A stretch of DNA of 64,000 nucleotides, taken from NCBI GenBank assembly GCA_005406025.1, contig BGZK01000004.1, positions 434,001 to 498,000 of the forward strand, in the 5' to 3' direction. The position numbers were made by a program, and so were the translations under genes. The notes under the pieces are model-generated. The model was not told the origin of the DNA. It worked only from the letters and a program-made list of their open reading frames with translations, and searched no databases. The stretch comes from Eumeta japonica (lineage: Eukaryota > Arthropoda > Insecta > Lepidoptera > Psychidae). Of this stretch, positions 42,630-54,568 are shown piece after piece (the first letter of the stretch is position 1; every line of letters begins with the position of its first letter).

Positions 42630-42679
42630 CAGCAGCATTTATAGAACACGCGATTGCGCGTGTACTATAAATGCTGCTG
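42630..42679. repeat. inverted repeat, 23-base arms
   Basis: CAGCAGCATTTATAG followed by AACACGCG pairs with CGCGTGTA and CTATAAATGCTGCTG with one mismatch around a four-base loop. The stem is shorter than a typical microRNA precursor. Confidence 0.7.
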
Positions 42680-43079
42680 CGGCACTACATTGGTAGTGCC
42701 ACTAACCCAGATCACTCAGTGAAGGTGTGATTTTTTTACCACCAACAATGTCTATACGTCATCGATAGTGCCGAACCATCCTGCGCTACGAAGCAGTCAT
42801 GATATTTAGCCATGTGTAAACTTGATGCTACTCGACATCTTGACTTAATCGAGGTCAAGCTGGCGTTATTTATATGCATTCCTGTTAAATATCAATTCAG
42901 TAGAGCATTATCTATACTATCATATCAGATAGTGTAATTGTTTCGTGTTGACTGATCTAACGCCGGCGTCATGCCAGCACTCTTTTCATGGAGATAAGTA
43001 TAGTCGGCGAAATCCCTATCGACAAATAGGATATTAATATAAGTACTATTGGTTAATAGGGTAATTACGATAGATAAAG

Positions 43080-44130
43080 AGAAGGAATAGATGTTTAACC
43101 TATGAGACGCTCAACCTATAATGATGCTTATGATGCCGATGTATACTCTCGTGACAGAGACTAAGGTCCACAGGGTAATACTTTAGGCTTATTTTGAAGT
43201 AGGCTATGAGGCCGCATGTGTTCTGGCAAAATCGCCAAATTGAAAGCCTGAAATGAGAGTCCTCACATCCATATATAAATGGTGAGTGGGGTGTTAGAGC
43301 AAGGATGGCGACCAATTTCCAGGGTGGCTAAGATCGAATAGGCCAAGCTTCGAAAGTCTTTCGTCGTGAAATAGGAGAAGAAACTGGCAAAATCAGACAG
43401 CCTTCAAATCGTCGAGGCGGATTGTCTGGTGTTGCAGCAGAGAATAGGCAGGGAATACAACGTTCTGAGGTTCTGATTCACGATGATATTCTAAGAGCAT
43501 AGACGCCTTAGGGAGTCTTTTTGTTGAATCGGTACAGAACCGCCGCGCGGCCTAATATCAACACTGTGACAGATGTTTCAGTGACGTCGCTCAACAACGA
43601 GACATGTTCTGCCTGGATAGCATTGCATACAGCTCTGACTGATATAATGGTGGACGATCTTGTACTGTCGGCTGTCCTGTAAATGATGGTTGGTAGCAAC
43701 GAGTCATTGGAGAAGGTGAGATTCTTCTACCAGGATATCATTTCGCGAAAGAAAGTGGCGAAACGATCCAAGACCTTGAGATCAGTACTTCGTTGAACAT
43801 CCGCCTGCCGTACTTGGCGTAGAAGAGCTGTATGCGTTCCAGCAGCCCCTTTAATGCAGGTCTTAGAACGGCGGGTAGTTCGCCATTTACGTATGAGCCC
43901 GAAGTAGTGTGGTACAGATTTCTGCGCGCCGCCTCTTTATTCATCAGGGCGTGGTATGACCGCAAGATAAAGGAAATCTCGTAGCAGAGTAAGTGAACCA
44001 TCACTCCCTGGGTAGTGGACGAATTCGTTAGCTTACCCAAGAGTTCAGCAAGTAAAGGATAAGATGAAAGCCTTAAGACGGTAAGAGAGCGGCATAATGC
44101 ATACAGCCGTCCTAAAGCGCCGGGTCTTCA
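43080..44130 (-). pseudogene. broken coding-like tract, unrecognised
   Basis: A block of more balanced base composition than its surroundings. On the minus strand a frame is open from about 44112 to 43738 (readable parts include LLCYEISFILRSYHALMNKE and LKGLLERIQLFYAKYGRRMF). After its stop the same frame continues with PGRRISPSPMTRCYQ, and a neighbouring frame (43508-43699) then continues with SLLSDVTETSVTVLILGRAA. Further frame changes and stops follow to about 43080. This is what a decayed protein gene of 300 or more codons looks like. I cannot name the family. It could come from a mobile element, an integrated virus or an ordinary gene copy. Confidence 0.4.
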
Positions 44131-47040
44131 TAAGAATCCTACGTAAAAAAAGATTTGCATATATGTACTACTGTCATATGAATTGGAATATAATAAAAAT
44201 ATGTTAAGGTTGTTGGTTTATGTGTATCAATACATATAAATGGAGTATCGTGTCTATAAACAAATAGACTAATTTTAGGAACCGCTACATAGATTGTGAT
44301 TTAATTTTGCATGGAAATGGAGGTTAAATATTATCAAGAATATAACATTTTAAATAAATTATATTTTTGAACTTTAACTATAACACAACAGAAACCCCAG
44401 TGGATGTGTCTGCACGTTCCTGAGGATGTGTCTAGTTGACATGAAACATACGTAGTGAAACAGATTCTTAAGTCTACGAAAAAATACTAAAACATATTTC
44501 AAGTTCATAGAAACGCAGTGTATTTATTTGGATTAGCTTGTTCCCTTGAAAATAATAGTAATAAAAAAAGGTCTTGTTTCCGACGTCTTTAGTTCGATTA
44601 ATGCTTTTCTTTAAATATATATAAAAAAAGAAGTATGTGAATATGAGTTAGGATACCTTGTGTACAAAATAAATGTACAAGTATCTGAAAAATAGCAGCA
44701 ATGTCTAGGAAAAAACCAAGATCAGATAAATAGAAAGAAGGACATGAGCAATCCTCATGAGCAAGGTCATAAACAATCATTCCTAAGTGGGCAGAAAACG
44801 CCTAGGCGGTTAGTAACATATCTACACATATTAAATACTAGCGCAGAAAAAACACTTCAAATCCTATTTTTTGATGTTGATCATATGCGTACCGGTATAC
44901 GACTAACTATTTTCCTTCGACATTTTAATACCGAGCCATAGTCCTACACTCAAGTATTGAATAACATTTACATATACGCATATTAAATATAAAATTAAAA
45001 TCTGTAAAATTTTGCAGCATCACAAAAATTAGAAACCGACTAGAATTGCTCATCTACTCACTGTTTGAATACAGTTCTATTAAATTAAAGGACTATTCCT
45101 TTAAATATTCATTATATCGCTTAATTTTGAGAGAAAATCCAAAATTGTTATATTCAAATATAAACAAATTGTAGATAGATCATTGAGCGATAGTTTTCCA
45201 GAAGTATCGCCGGTATAATTAAAGAGCAAATTCGTTAATTATTGCTCTCGTTTTCAATTTGATATCGTTTTCAATGTTTAAAAATATTTTCCTATGAATT
45301 TTATCAGCTGTAGACAATTTGATAGGTGGTGACATGCAATATATATCTACCTACTTTTTTTATAATGCCATTTTCAAATTTTGAAGACAACTAGCGTTAT
45401 ATTATATATGTGAAAAAGTAAACTGATTGATTGACATATCAACACACAGGCCAAACTATTAGGTCTAGATATTTGAAATTTTGAAGAGTGATTCCTGGTA
45501 TTATTTGGGCCAGGATTAAGAAAGGATTTTTAGAATTCCAACCCCCAGAGGAGTGAAACTGGTGAAATACTGTTGTATGTAAAATCGAAACCGTCGAAGC
45601 AATTGTTGTGATAAATTTAACATTTTAGTTATTTTACGGAAATAAAGAAAAGTACATGTTTCTTTTTATAAATTAACCTTAAAGGGAAAAATAAGGGGCG
45701 AAATGTATGGAAAATCGACATCCCTGAAGTTATTTATGTGAAAATTAATATTTTAGTTAATCATTACTAATAAAAAAATAAGGACATACATCGTTCTTAA
45801 AAGTAACCTGAAAAGGGGTGAAATAAGGGTTGAAATTTTTATACAAAAAACCGAAACAGCTTTTGTGATTTTTTTTTACTTAAACTTTTAGATAGACAAG
45901 TTTTTGAAACAAACACTTAGCTTCATCTTTATATTTCCTTCACTGAAATATCTAAAACTTCTTTCACTCATAGAAAACTACACCATCTCCCAGTGATATA
46001 GGCCAAGTTTTATTTTAATACTACTACCATTGGCTACGTCTTCGTCCAAATGAGAATCGTGACCAGTAGCAGGGTCGAAATTGCATACAGGAGGCGAAAC
46101 AACTGAAAGTCTAGACCAGAATCGAAATCGAGAATGAGGCGAAGGACGAAATCGAGTGTGCGATCGAAATTAGAATCAAAAGCAGTACTTAGACCAAAAT
46201 TTAAAGCGGGACAAGGATTTAGAACGGGAAAGCGATGCGGATATTAATGACGTGATGGGGCGATAACAAGGCGAAGGAATGAATTTTATGTCTTTATGCT
46301 ATAAAAATACATTGCAATCATAAATGGACTTTCGCTTTTCACTAGATGCTCTTCCTAAATGCCTGTTTTTTTTAAGGGATGAAAAGTACCTTAGAATTAC
46401 GTGTAAATGTTAATTACCCCCTTGCACCAATTTCTGTTACAACTGTTTTCGTGGTTAAGTAATAAAAACTTTCCAAGCGACCAGATATAGTAGAATTGTT
46501 TGGATTTTTTATTTATTAATCACTAATATAGATTATAAAGACACCAATTAAAAACATTAATAAAATAATTATTATTAGTGCATAAATTCACATGAAAATG
46601 GTACAGTGCCATTATTTGTTTCAGTATCAAATTATCAACGTTCGCCATCTGACCTTAAGTCGGCCGATGCGCGTGGGCAGGTCGCTATGACATCACTTTC
46701 CGTTAATCACAGCTGGAGCCGGCTCTCAGAGCCCACTCGCTTATGCAATGCCGTCTTCCTTCACTTTTAATTCAGCCAGATGCGGAACGCGTAGGCGTCG
46801 TTAGTGATGTTTCTAGACGCGCTTAGACATCGCCTCCTGGTTGCAGGACATTCAATCGGAAGTTAAGTGCCATCAAAACGCTGCACGTTCTGTATCGAAT
46901 ACTTAAAATGCTATTATTATGTTCTAGCTATACTTCAAAGCTTCAGTAAGCTGATTGAATCAATTTACACATGATGGTTATATGGTGCACGAGCTAAGAC
47001 CCAGCGAAGTTTTGAACCCAGTAGTAACTAGTACAATCTT

Positions 47041-47341
47041 AATAAATATAGTTTAAAAAAAACTAAAAAACACGCTTTTAAAATACATTAAACTAAAAAG
47101 TGAAAAATAATCCTTAATATGAATTCAAAAAAATAATGAACAATGACGAAAAATACTAGTATTATTGTGGAAAAAGCGTGGGGCGCTTTGTACACATTTT
47201 CGTATATGGAGCAACCCACGCTCTTTCCACAATAATACTAGTATTTTCGTCATTGTTCATTATTTTTGAATTCATAATAAGAATTATTTTCACAGTTTAA
47301 TGTATTTTAAAATGTTTTTAGTTTTTTAAACTATATTTATT
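47041..47341. repeat. large foldback element (about 300 bp)
   Basis: Two near-complementary arms, 47041-47182 and 47215-47341, are separated by a loop of about 32 bases. The outer ends are AATAAATATAGTTT and AAACTATATTTATT. The inner ends meet at GCGTGGG and CCCACGC, with ACTAGTATTATTGTGGA and its complement between. The near-identity of the arms suggests a young foldback transposon or a recent inverted duplication. Confidence 0.75.
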
Positions 47342-47421
47342 TTCATTTTAGTTCGGTTGATTGGTAAAAAATTTGTAATTTTTAACAATACAACAATATT
47401 TGAAGTATTAATAATAACATG

Positions 47422-47469
47422 ACTGTTACTAAATTCTATTACAAAACAGTAATAGAATTTAGTAACAGT
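47422..47469. repeat. perfect 21-base inverted repeat
   Basis: ACTGTTACTAAATTCTATTAC at 47422-47442 and its exact complement at 47449-47469 flank a six-base loop. It lies 80 bases from the large foldback element and just before a tandem duplication. Confidence 0.8.
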
Positions 47470-47515
47470 AATACTCCACCGCTCACGCAGACGATACGTG
47501 ACGAAATTATTCGAT

Positions 47516-47857
47516 CCTGGCGAATCTGATCAGGATAAGAGGATAAACTTATCTAATTATTGTATTGTCATTGCTCCTTGATAAGTATGCAAAGTTTCAA
47601 ATTAATCAGACTTCTTAAAATTGATGAAAATTAAGCTCAAAAATTCCGTTACATACATAGATACATACAACCCAAGATTCTATTAATCCTGGCGGTCCTA
47701 ATAAGGATAATGGGAAACTGTTATCAAATTATTGTATTGTCATCGGTCCTTGAGATGTGTGCAAAGTTTCAAGTTGATCAGACTTCTAGAAACCGATGAA
47801 AATTAAGCTCAAAGATTCCGTTACATAGTTAGTTAGATACAACCCAAGCTTATAAAA
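47516..47857. repeat. 172 bp tandem duplication (two copies)
   Basis: The second copy begins at 47688. Shared words in order are CCTGGCG, AAGGATAA or CAGGATAAG, TTATTGTATTGTCAT, GCAAAGTTTCAA, ATCAGACTTCT, GATGAAAATTAAGCTCAAA, TTCCGTTACATA and ATACAACCCAAG. The copies have diverged by point changes and small gaps. It is probably part of a mobile element tail. Confidence 0.75.
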
Positions 47858-48721
47858 GCGTGTTAAAAATACAGGTAGAAGTATTGAGATTTGTCCTGCT
47901 AGAGTGACAAAAAAATATAATTACGCCACTAGATGTTTTTAAAGACACGGTTCTCCATTTCTCAACTATAGAATCATAGACGTAATTTGTTTCTTTAAGG
48001 ATTAATTTTTTTCCACTGTTATTGCTTCAGCTTGAATAGAAAAATCTTTGTTGAAATTTTGACCTTCATTTCAGTTTAAGTTTAGACATTAAGTTTAACC
48101 TTGTTGAAGTTTAGACCTTTATCCTTTATTAAGAAGAAGAAATAGACAGGAAATAAATGTTACGCGATTGCATTTTCTATCAATGCCTATGCTAAATGTT
48201 ATCAAAACTTCACCATCTCGCGTCTAATCTACCTTTCTCCTTTTCTCTAAATCTTTCCTATTTTAATTGTTGTGACCCCTAATCTTCTTAAAGTAAAATC
48301 AAAACGTGAAAAACATTAAACTTCTACAGCAGAAAACAAGTAAATATAACATGAATATTTACGAGTGCGTAAGCATTTGTAATATTAAATTAAAATCCCA
48401 AATGCCAATATTTCTAAGCTTATCGATATTTTGTCACGTTTAGTTTTTCATTTTAACAGTTAGCGGTTAACTATGGCATATGACAGTTTTAAGCACCGTA
48501 TTTTTTATACATTCCTTTTACATTAATCTATGAGTATGAAGGAATGTGATGAAAGATTTTAATTCGGTTTTTAATGATTTTCGGACGTCAAAGCTATCGG
48601 AAACATCACAAATGTATTAATAATTAATTAATACTAATAATATACAAGTGTTGGAAGAGTCGGAATTAAGCATTGTTGAAGGAGATTCGATATTATGATG
48701 CAGATAGTTATCATCACGGTT

Positions 48722-48853
48722 TGTAAGCGCTCGCTGAAGCGAGGGTGTAAAACAGGAAAGGGGAGAAGAAGGAGGAGTCGGGGAGCGTTGGACCTGCGCA
48801 GTACGTCATACGCAGGCAATTCAGAGCGGCAGGGTTTCGTGCGTTAGACTGCA
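48722..48853 (+). mobile_element. inverted-repeat MITE, partial copy
   Basis: Shares the GAGTCGGGGAGCGTTGGACC interior and the GCGGCAGGGTTTCGTGCGTT right end with the 59.2 kb copy. The left terminal repeat is missing or too diverged to see. Confidence 0.6.
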
Positions 48854-51800
48854 CCTTCGTATGAACGGAGCGCGGGACGAAACGCAACGAGGCAACCGGT
48901 AAAGTGACGTTCTAATATTTTCTCTCTGAAATTGTCCGAGCGTCGAGCTATAAGTCTATTATTGGGTCACCTAATCAACGTATATATATAAATGTTATCG
49001 TTAAACTTCAACACCGCACGTATATGTATTTTTTGTAGAGGTTTGCGCGCTATACCCTTCGTTTTGATCAGACATTAGGTGGCGCTGCGGCATATCAACT
49101 TCTATACTATTTAACCAATCGCCATTGGTACGCTATTATATTTGAACACGTAGAATGTATTTGCGGTATTCATGGCTGTAATGTTTTTTCTGAAATTTAC
49201 AAAAACCGGATACGCGATCAGGAACTTGATTTCATGACGGGACGATATAAAAGATGAATTCATTTTATGTTTATGTCTATTCATTTTATGTTTACGCAGC
49301 CGCGAGTAAAATCCAATTTACTTATAAAACTATACATTAAAATTCACTAGAAAGCTTGGCAAATAAGATATTTCGTAAGAATTGACTTTCTGTAATTAAA
49401 AAAAAATCTTATAACAAGGCATTTAAATGGGATATTTTGGATCTGGGTTCAAGTAATTTGTGGGCGAACTTGCGACCGATCCCTGATTAAAGAAAGACCA
49501 AGAGAAAAAATAAAACACTATCATTAAAAATAATTTATTAACAACACAGGTAATTCTAATCTCAAACAATTGACGAGTCTAAGCAACTTTTATACATAAA
49601 TGTAACATTATATATCACTTAAAAGATTATTATAGAACATATTATTGCGATCATAAAAAAAAATGTTTTTTAAATTGCCAGTTTTATCTGTCACGTACAA
49701 ATCATAAAGCTGATGATATGGCTAACTTAATGAGTAAGTAAAAGTCAGATTAATAAAATAAACATCTCTTTTATTTTAAATTTATAATTGGTTATAAGTA
49801 TTTTCAGATAAGAATTACCATACACTTGTAATGTTACGCTAGATAATGCTGTTTAACCTCCAGTGCAAGCTAGAATAAGTCATTATAGCATTATTTTGAC
49901 ATTAACCACCCATTTCAAATACCAATTCACCCTGACCCCCAAGAAACTGAATGTTTGTTCTTTCCTGCTCATGACATTAAGTATTGAACAGTTAACAAAA
50001 CTGTCAACACTTAAAAATAAATAATATTGAATAAATAAATCAACAGTACACTTCATTTTTAAAAGTATAAATGTCATATCAAATAGAGAAATGAAAAATG
50101 CATCCACGACTACATTCTTTTTTTCGACTATTCATGATTTTTACTTATATATTGACAAAAATATTCAGATTGTTTATTAAATTTAAAGATTATTTCCATT
50201 TGGATTTTATCATTACTATTATGTAATTTAGAACTTTTTTCAGACCGGCGAATTTTACACTAAATATAACACCTCGCTGACAAACTTGAAAAAATTTACT
50301 GCACCAACAAATTTATTAGTACAAGGAGGTTGTTTCAAATTGGCATAAACACGTAATAATTTTATTACAAACGAAGTTAGCTTCGGAGGAAAAGGTGAAT
50401 ATTATACCATATCTTACCAAAATCGCTCATGTAGGTTCAATGAATAAATAATAAAATTCTCAAAGCAGCACTTAGCGACGTATATACAGCGTATATCTTT
50501 CGTTCGACTGTGCGATAAGATACGTTATGCTCTTGAAGTCCACAAATGCTATATATAAAATAACTTATATTTTCTTTAGTAAGTGTGGCGTAGTGAACTT
50601 CGAACTGTTATATTTATTTTTCACTAAAAATGTCATCGAGAAGACGCATGGAAGCCACAAACGGTAGCTTTGTTTCAAGCGTTTGAAAACTATTACAACT
50701 CAAGGGTTAATACGTTCCGAGATTAATACATTACAAATTTTTTCGTGTAACACTTCATCCTTCTTGTATTATTATAAAATTTAACACTAAATTTATCAGA
50801 TTGATGGTAATTCTTATCACAAAATGTTCAATGAAAAATCAATAGTTACTTATAAAAAACAAACGTCATACATAACATCTACGCGGCTTTGCACTTTATA
50901 TAAACTTAAACATACGATCAGTTTGTTCACAATTTACAAATAATAAAGAAAAAAAAACCATTAGTATACGCAGGTATATATAAATATTTCTATCTACCCC
51001 ACAAAAGTGACGTCATCGTACAAAAAATGTTAACACTAAAATCACTCTTTTAAATATTCTCTACTTATTTTTTTCCCACAAAATATATAGCACAAGTGAC
51101 GCAAGTCGACTAATTATTAAGAAGTAAATAAAAAAAAACTCATAAACACCAATTTCCTTTCCAGTTTCGAATCTACACATCATTTTGCTTATCGGCGAGA
51201 TTTTAAGAAAAATATTAAGCAATAAGTAAATTGTGCTCACTGCTTTTGTTTAACACGTGCAAAGTACCTACGTTACGGTCGCTATAATTTGAAAGATATC
51301 ATTGGCGGTATACGTAATATATTCATAATATACTGATAGCTAAATCTAATTTTCCTCTTTGATTAATAATGTAATGGAATAATTTAATACGATTCGTCGT
51401 TTTAAGAAAAAATAATCTAAAAAAACCTTTGGAGAAATTAGAATACCTTTTTATAATTTTCATTTACGATCATCAAATTTCTTTTTGGTATATGTATGTA
51501 CGGAAAACAATAAATAAAAAAAAACGAACATACAAAATGGTGCTATTAAAGAGACATTCATTAATTTTTCTCGAAACGACGACCGATTTTGCCAATTAAT
51601 TGGCCTGGTCCAATTATTTATCGATATGCATTTATCGCTTTCAACGCAGCTGATTTCAATATGATTGAGAATTCAGAGGGGTGCAAATATAGAACAACGC
51701 CCGCCCGCGCCTGCGCCAGCCGATTCATGTTTGTGAAGTTTTCAATATAAACAAAATAATTAAACAGATAAAGTTTCATTTGTACTTGTACTTGTAGAAA

Positions 51801-52395
51801 GAATAAGCCATCATCATATATCTAAAAAAAAAATGTGTGTGCAAATCACACACGGTAGGAGTGAAATTTCAGAAAAGTAAGCTACGAGAGAATGAAATAA
51901 CTATAGAGGATCCGGAGCAGGATACTTAAGTATGTTTTTTTATATTTTTACTATGTTTTAAAGTTATTTTACATTTCAGGTTATACAATTTATAAGCAGT
52001 AAGAAATTAGAAGGAAATTTATTAATTACAAAATAATAAGGTACAATTTTGTACTTAGAAAAGGATTAGAAATATTACAAAATATTTGAATGCAATATAA
52101 GATATATCTACTATACTCACTATACGTTGCCTTCTCCTAAGGCTTCCCAATGTGCAGGCTATGCGAACGCACGTAAAACGCTCGCGTCAGAGCATGCATC
52201 AGAGGGTGCGTAATATACATACACAGCGACGCTTGCTCTCTCGAGACGAGAGTGGGGAGGCTGTGAACGTATATTATCTCATTCTCTCGTTAGGTTAATC
52301 CTATATATTTATGTGTTTGTCTCTATCGTGACGTATTTTCGTTTCATCTAGTTGCAAATCACAACGATCCTACAGAAACTTCAGCTCAAAAATGG

Positions 52396-52413
52396 ATATT
52401 ATATATATATATA
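52396..52413. repeat. (AT)n microsatellite
   Basis: A run of about nine AT units. Confidence 0.7.
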
Positions 52414-53768
52414 CATGGAAAAAATTCAAGGAGAAATATGTATAATTTAATTAATTTAATATTTTCATTATACATACAATATTATAATTAAAAAAAGGTT
52501 CAATTTTTTAATGTTTAAAAATTGCCAAAAACAACAAAGTGTAGTAGCATTCCTTTATTCATCCGTTTAATACACACAATTCATATCTTTCAGTTTGTTC
52601 TATAAATACGACAAACATTATAAAACAATGAAATCGCACGTAAAATATGTCAATGGTTAACTCGACTTCAAGATATTTCGGAGCGCGACTTTGACAATAG
52701 AATTATGTCAAACGCCCGTAACGACAATGTTTAAACCGTGCATGTGTAAAAATAACTCCACTATCGCCTATCCATTAAACTCTGAATGTGTTGATCTCGA
52801 TCACTCGCAAAATAAAATTTCATTAAAACTAAATAAAAATTCTTCACAAAAGGCGAAATATTCACAATACAACGAAAATTTTAAGAATGTTTTTAAAAGT
52901 TTTAAATAATCATAAGAAAAAATGTCAAGATTATTCCATACAACATAGAGGAAGATAAATTTAGACCAGGTCAATTAAATACATTTACTTTCATAGCGAT
53001 GTCTATTAAGTTAGCAACAAATGCTAATTAGTAGCTGCATATATACTACTTATGGAATTATAGTGTGACTGGAATGAGTTGAGTTACATATTACATTTGA
53101 AAATTTACACTTATCTTGAAAAATCTAATAATTCAGAAAATATAATAAGCGCCAAGTTTTATGGTCGCCATGAATATAGGCAGAAGTTGCGTCTTAATAA
53201 GAAATGTTCATGATACCGCGTTTTAGGCTGATTGCTAACCTAAGCCATTCATCGTAAAATTTGGTATGTATAATACTGGAATATGTTATTTTATTAATTC
53301 AAATTAAATAAAAATGTTGAAAAAATTCATATGAGGTTGGGGAGTTAACCCATATTTTTATTGATAACAAAGATAGTAATTTTTTTACGCGGTAAAAACA
53401 ATACTTTGTGTATTTTATACAATTTATGAAGTTCTTTAAGTTTTTAATACATATATTACGAAATTTATACAGACTAAAAGCAATGCGAATTTACATAGAA
53501 TAGAAAATTGAAATTCTATGATTATCTGTTTACGGAATCTGAAATGTACTGAAGGTCGAAGTTTACAACAGCAAGAACAGTTAAAGCAAATCGGAATTTG
53601 ACGTGAAATGGTCCACAACAAAGCGCAGTTTGACTTTGACTAGTGTTAAATGTTTGTGATAGACAGATTTAATTTTATGATGCTTATGCAGGCTATACTT
53701 TTGCTAGTTTAAAAGCGATTTATGTATTTAATTTATGAACAATTATTAAGAAAAAAAAATACTTTTAA

Positions 53769-54082
53769 TTTATTATCGTCAATAAGAAGCTCTGTTGCGT
53801 TTAAAATAAATTGCACTGCATTAAAAAAAAAAAACTACAATTTGTATGAATGTAGAATCCTAACAAATATCATCTGAATGTAATCACTTTAGGAAGTTTA
53901 GTTAGTAAAAGTAGTTATACGAGGAGAATACTTATTGAGCACAATTTCCGTAAATCAGCATACAGTGTGATGTTACAACTTAGTCATATCATAAATTTGC
54001 TTTCCTGTGCAACATTATTAGACGATCCGTAGGTGATTTTCCTTGGGAAAGACACGGAATTAATTTTCAATAATCGTTTAAT
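53769..54082 (-). terminator. candidate mon2 poly(A) signals
   Basis: On the minus strand an ATTAAA (54077-54082) and an AATAAA (53769-53774) lie about 360 and 670 bases after the mon2 stop. No closer canonical signal was found. Which one is used cannot be told from sequence. Confidence 0.35.
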
Positions 54083-54443
54083 CAACTACACAAATAACAA
54101 GGTTGTTGTACGCATTTGCATTTACGTTCAGTTCAGCCAGAATGCGAGTACAATTGATTAGCAAATGTCAATGCAATTTGATTGCAAATACGACTCGATA
54201 TTCACAATGTTACGGCTGGTCATTTGAAATAGCATTTAGATGTTTAAAAATTTGTTTTTGTAGTAATCCGTGCGACAAGGCAGTATCAGACCGGGCCACT
54301 TACATGCAAGCTCTTCTTTTTAAATCCGCTGGCATTGTTCTAAATTCAAATTCTAATTCATAACAACATGGCTGTCCGTAGTGACATACAAAATGGCCGT
54401 AGAGATGCTGCGTTTAGAGCGCTATCGTGTACGTGAGAGTGCG

Positions 54444-54568
54444 CTAGGGCGGCGGGGCGGAGGGCGGGGCGAGGAGGGCGCCGTATTGGAGCAGAGCTTC
54501 TTTGATGGCTCCGGCCGCTTGCGGAGCACGCGCGCTCGCAGCCAAGCACACTAATTCGCTGTACAGAC
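54444..54568 (-). CDS. mon2: mon2 terminal exon with stop
   Basis: Acceptor GTCCAG. It encodes [16 protein letters not shown] and then [12 protein letters not shown] before a proline-rich end (APPSAPPP) and TAG. This matches the LYPTLVEC...LKEAL...DFM end of animal MON2, so the protein terminus is complete. Confidence 0.9.

Larger units (their letters stand above)
40830..43075. other. intergenic region, no gene seen
   Basis: Contains GAGCTCAAA-rich sequence at 40.98-41.15 kb, the diverged tandem repeat at 41.15-41.43 kb and the inverted repeats at 41.78 and 42.63 kb. Confidence 0.5.
44160..53760. other. intergenic region, no gene recognised
   Basis: AT-rich. Holds a GATCGA-type degenerate tract at 46.07-46.24 kb, the 47 kb foldback/hairpin/tandem cluster and a partial MITE at 48.7 kb. 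From 49.4 to 53.7 kb nothing stands out apart from a GC-richer patch at 52.13-52.29 kb. Confidence 0.5.

Noticed and set aside
52691..52909. Plus-strand 72-codon ORF rich in lysine, asparagine and serine
   Set aside because: Starts at a TTG, has composition typical of AT-rich DNA and shows no family signature.
54358..54549. Minus-strand 63-codon ORF rich in arginine and serine
   Set aside because: Wrong frame of the mon2 terminal exon; the frame ending in [12 protein letters not shown] and TAG matches MON2.
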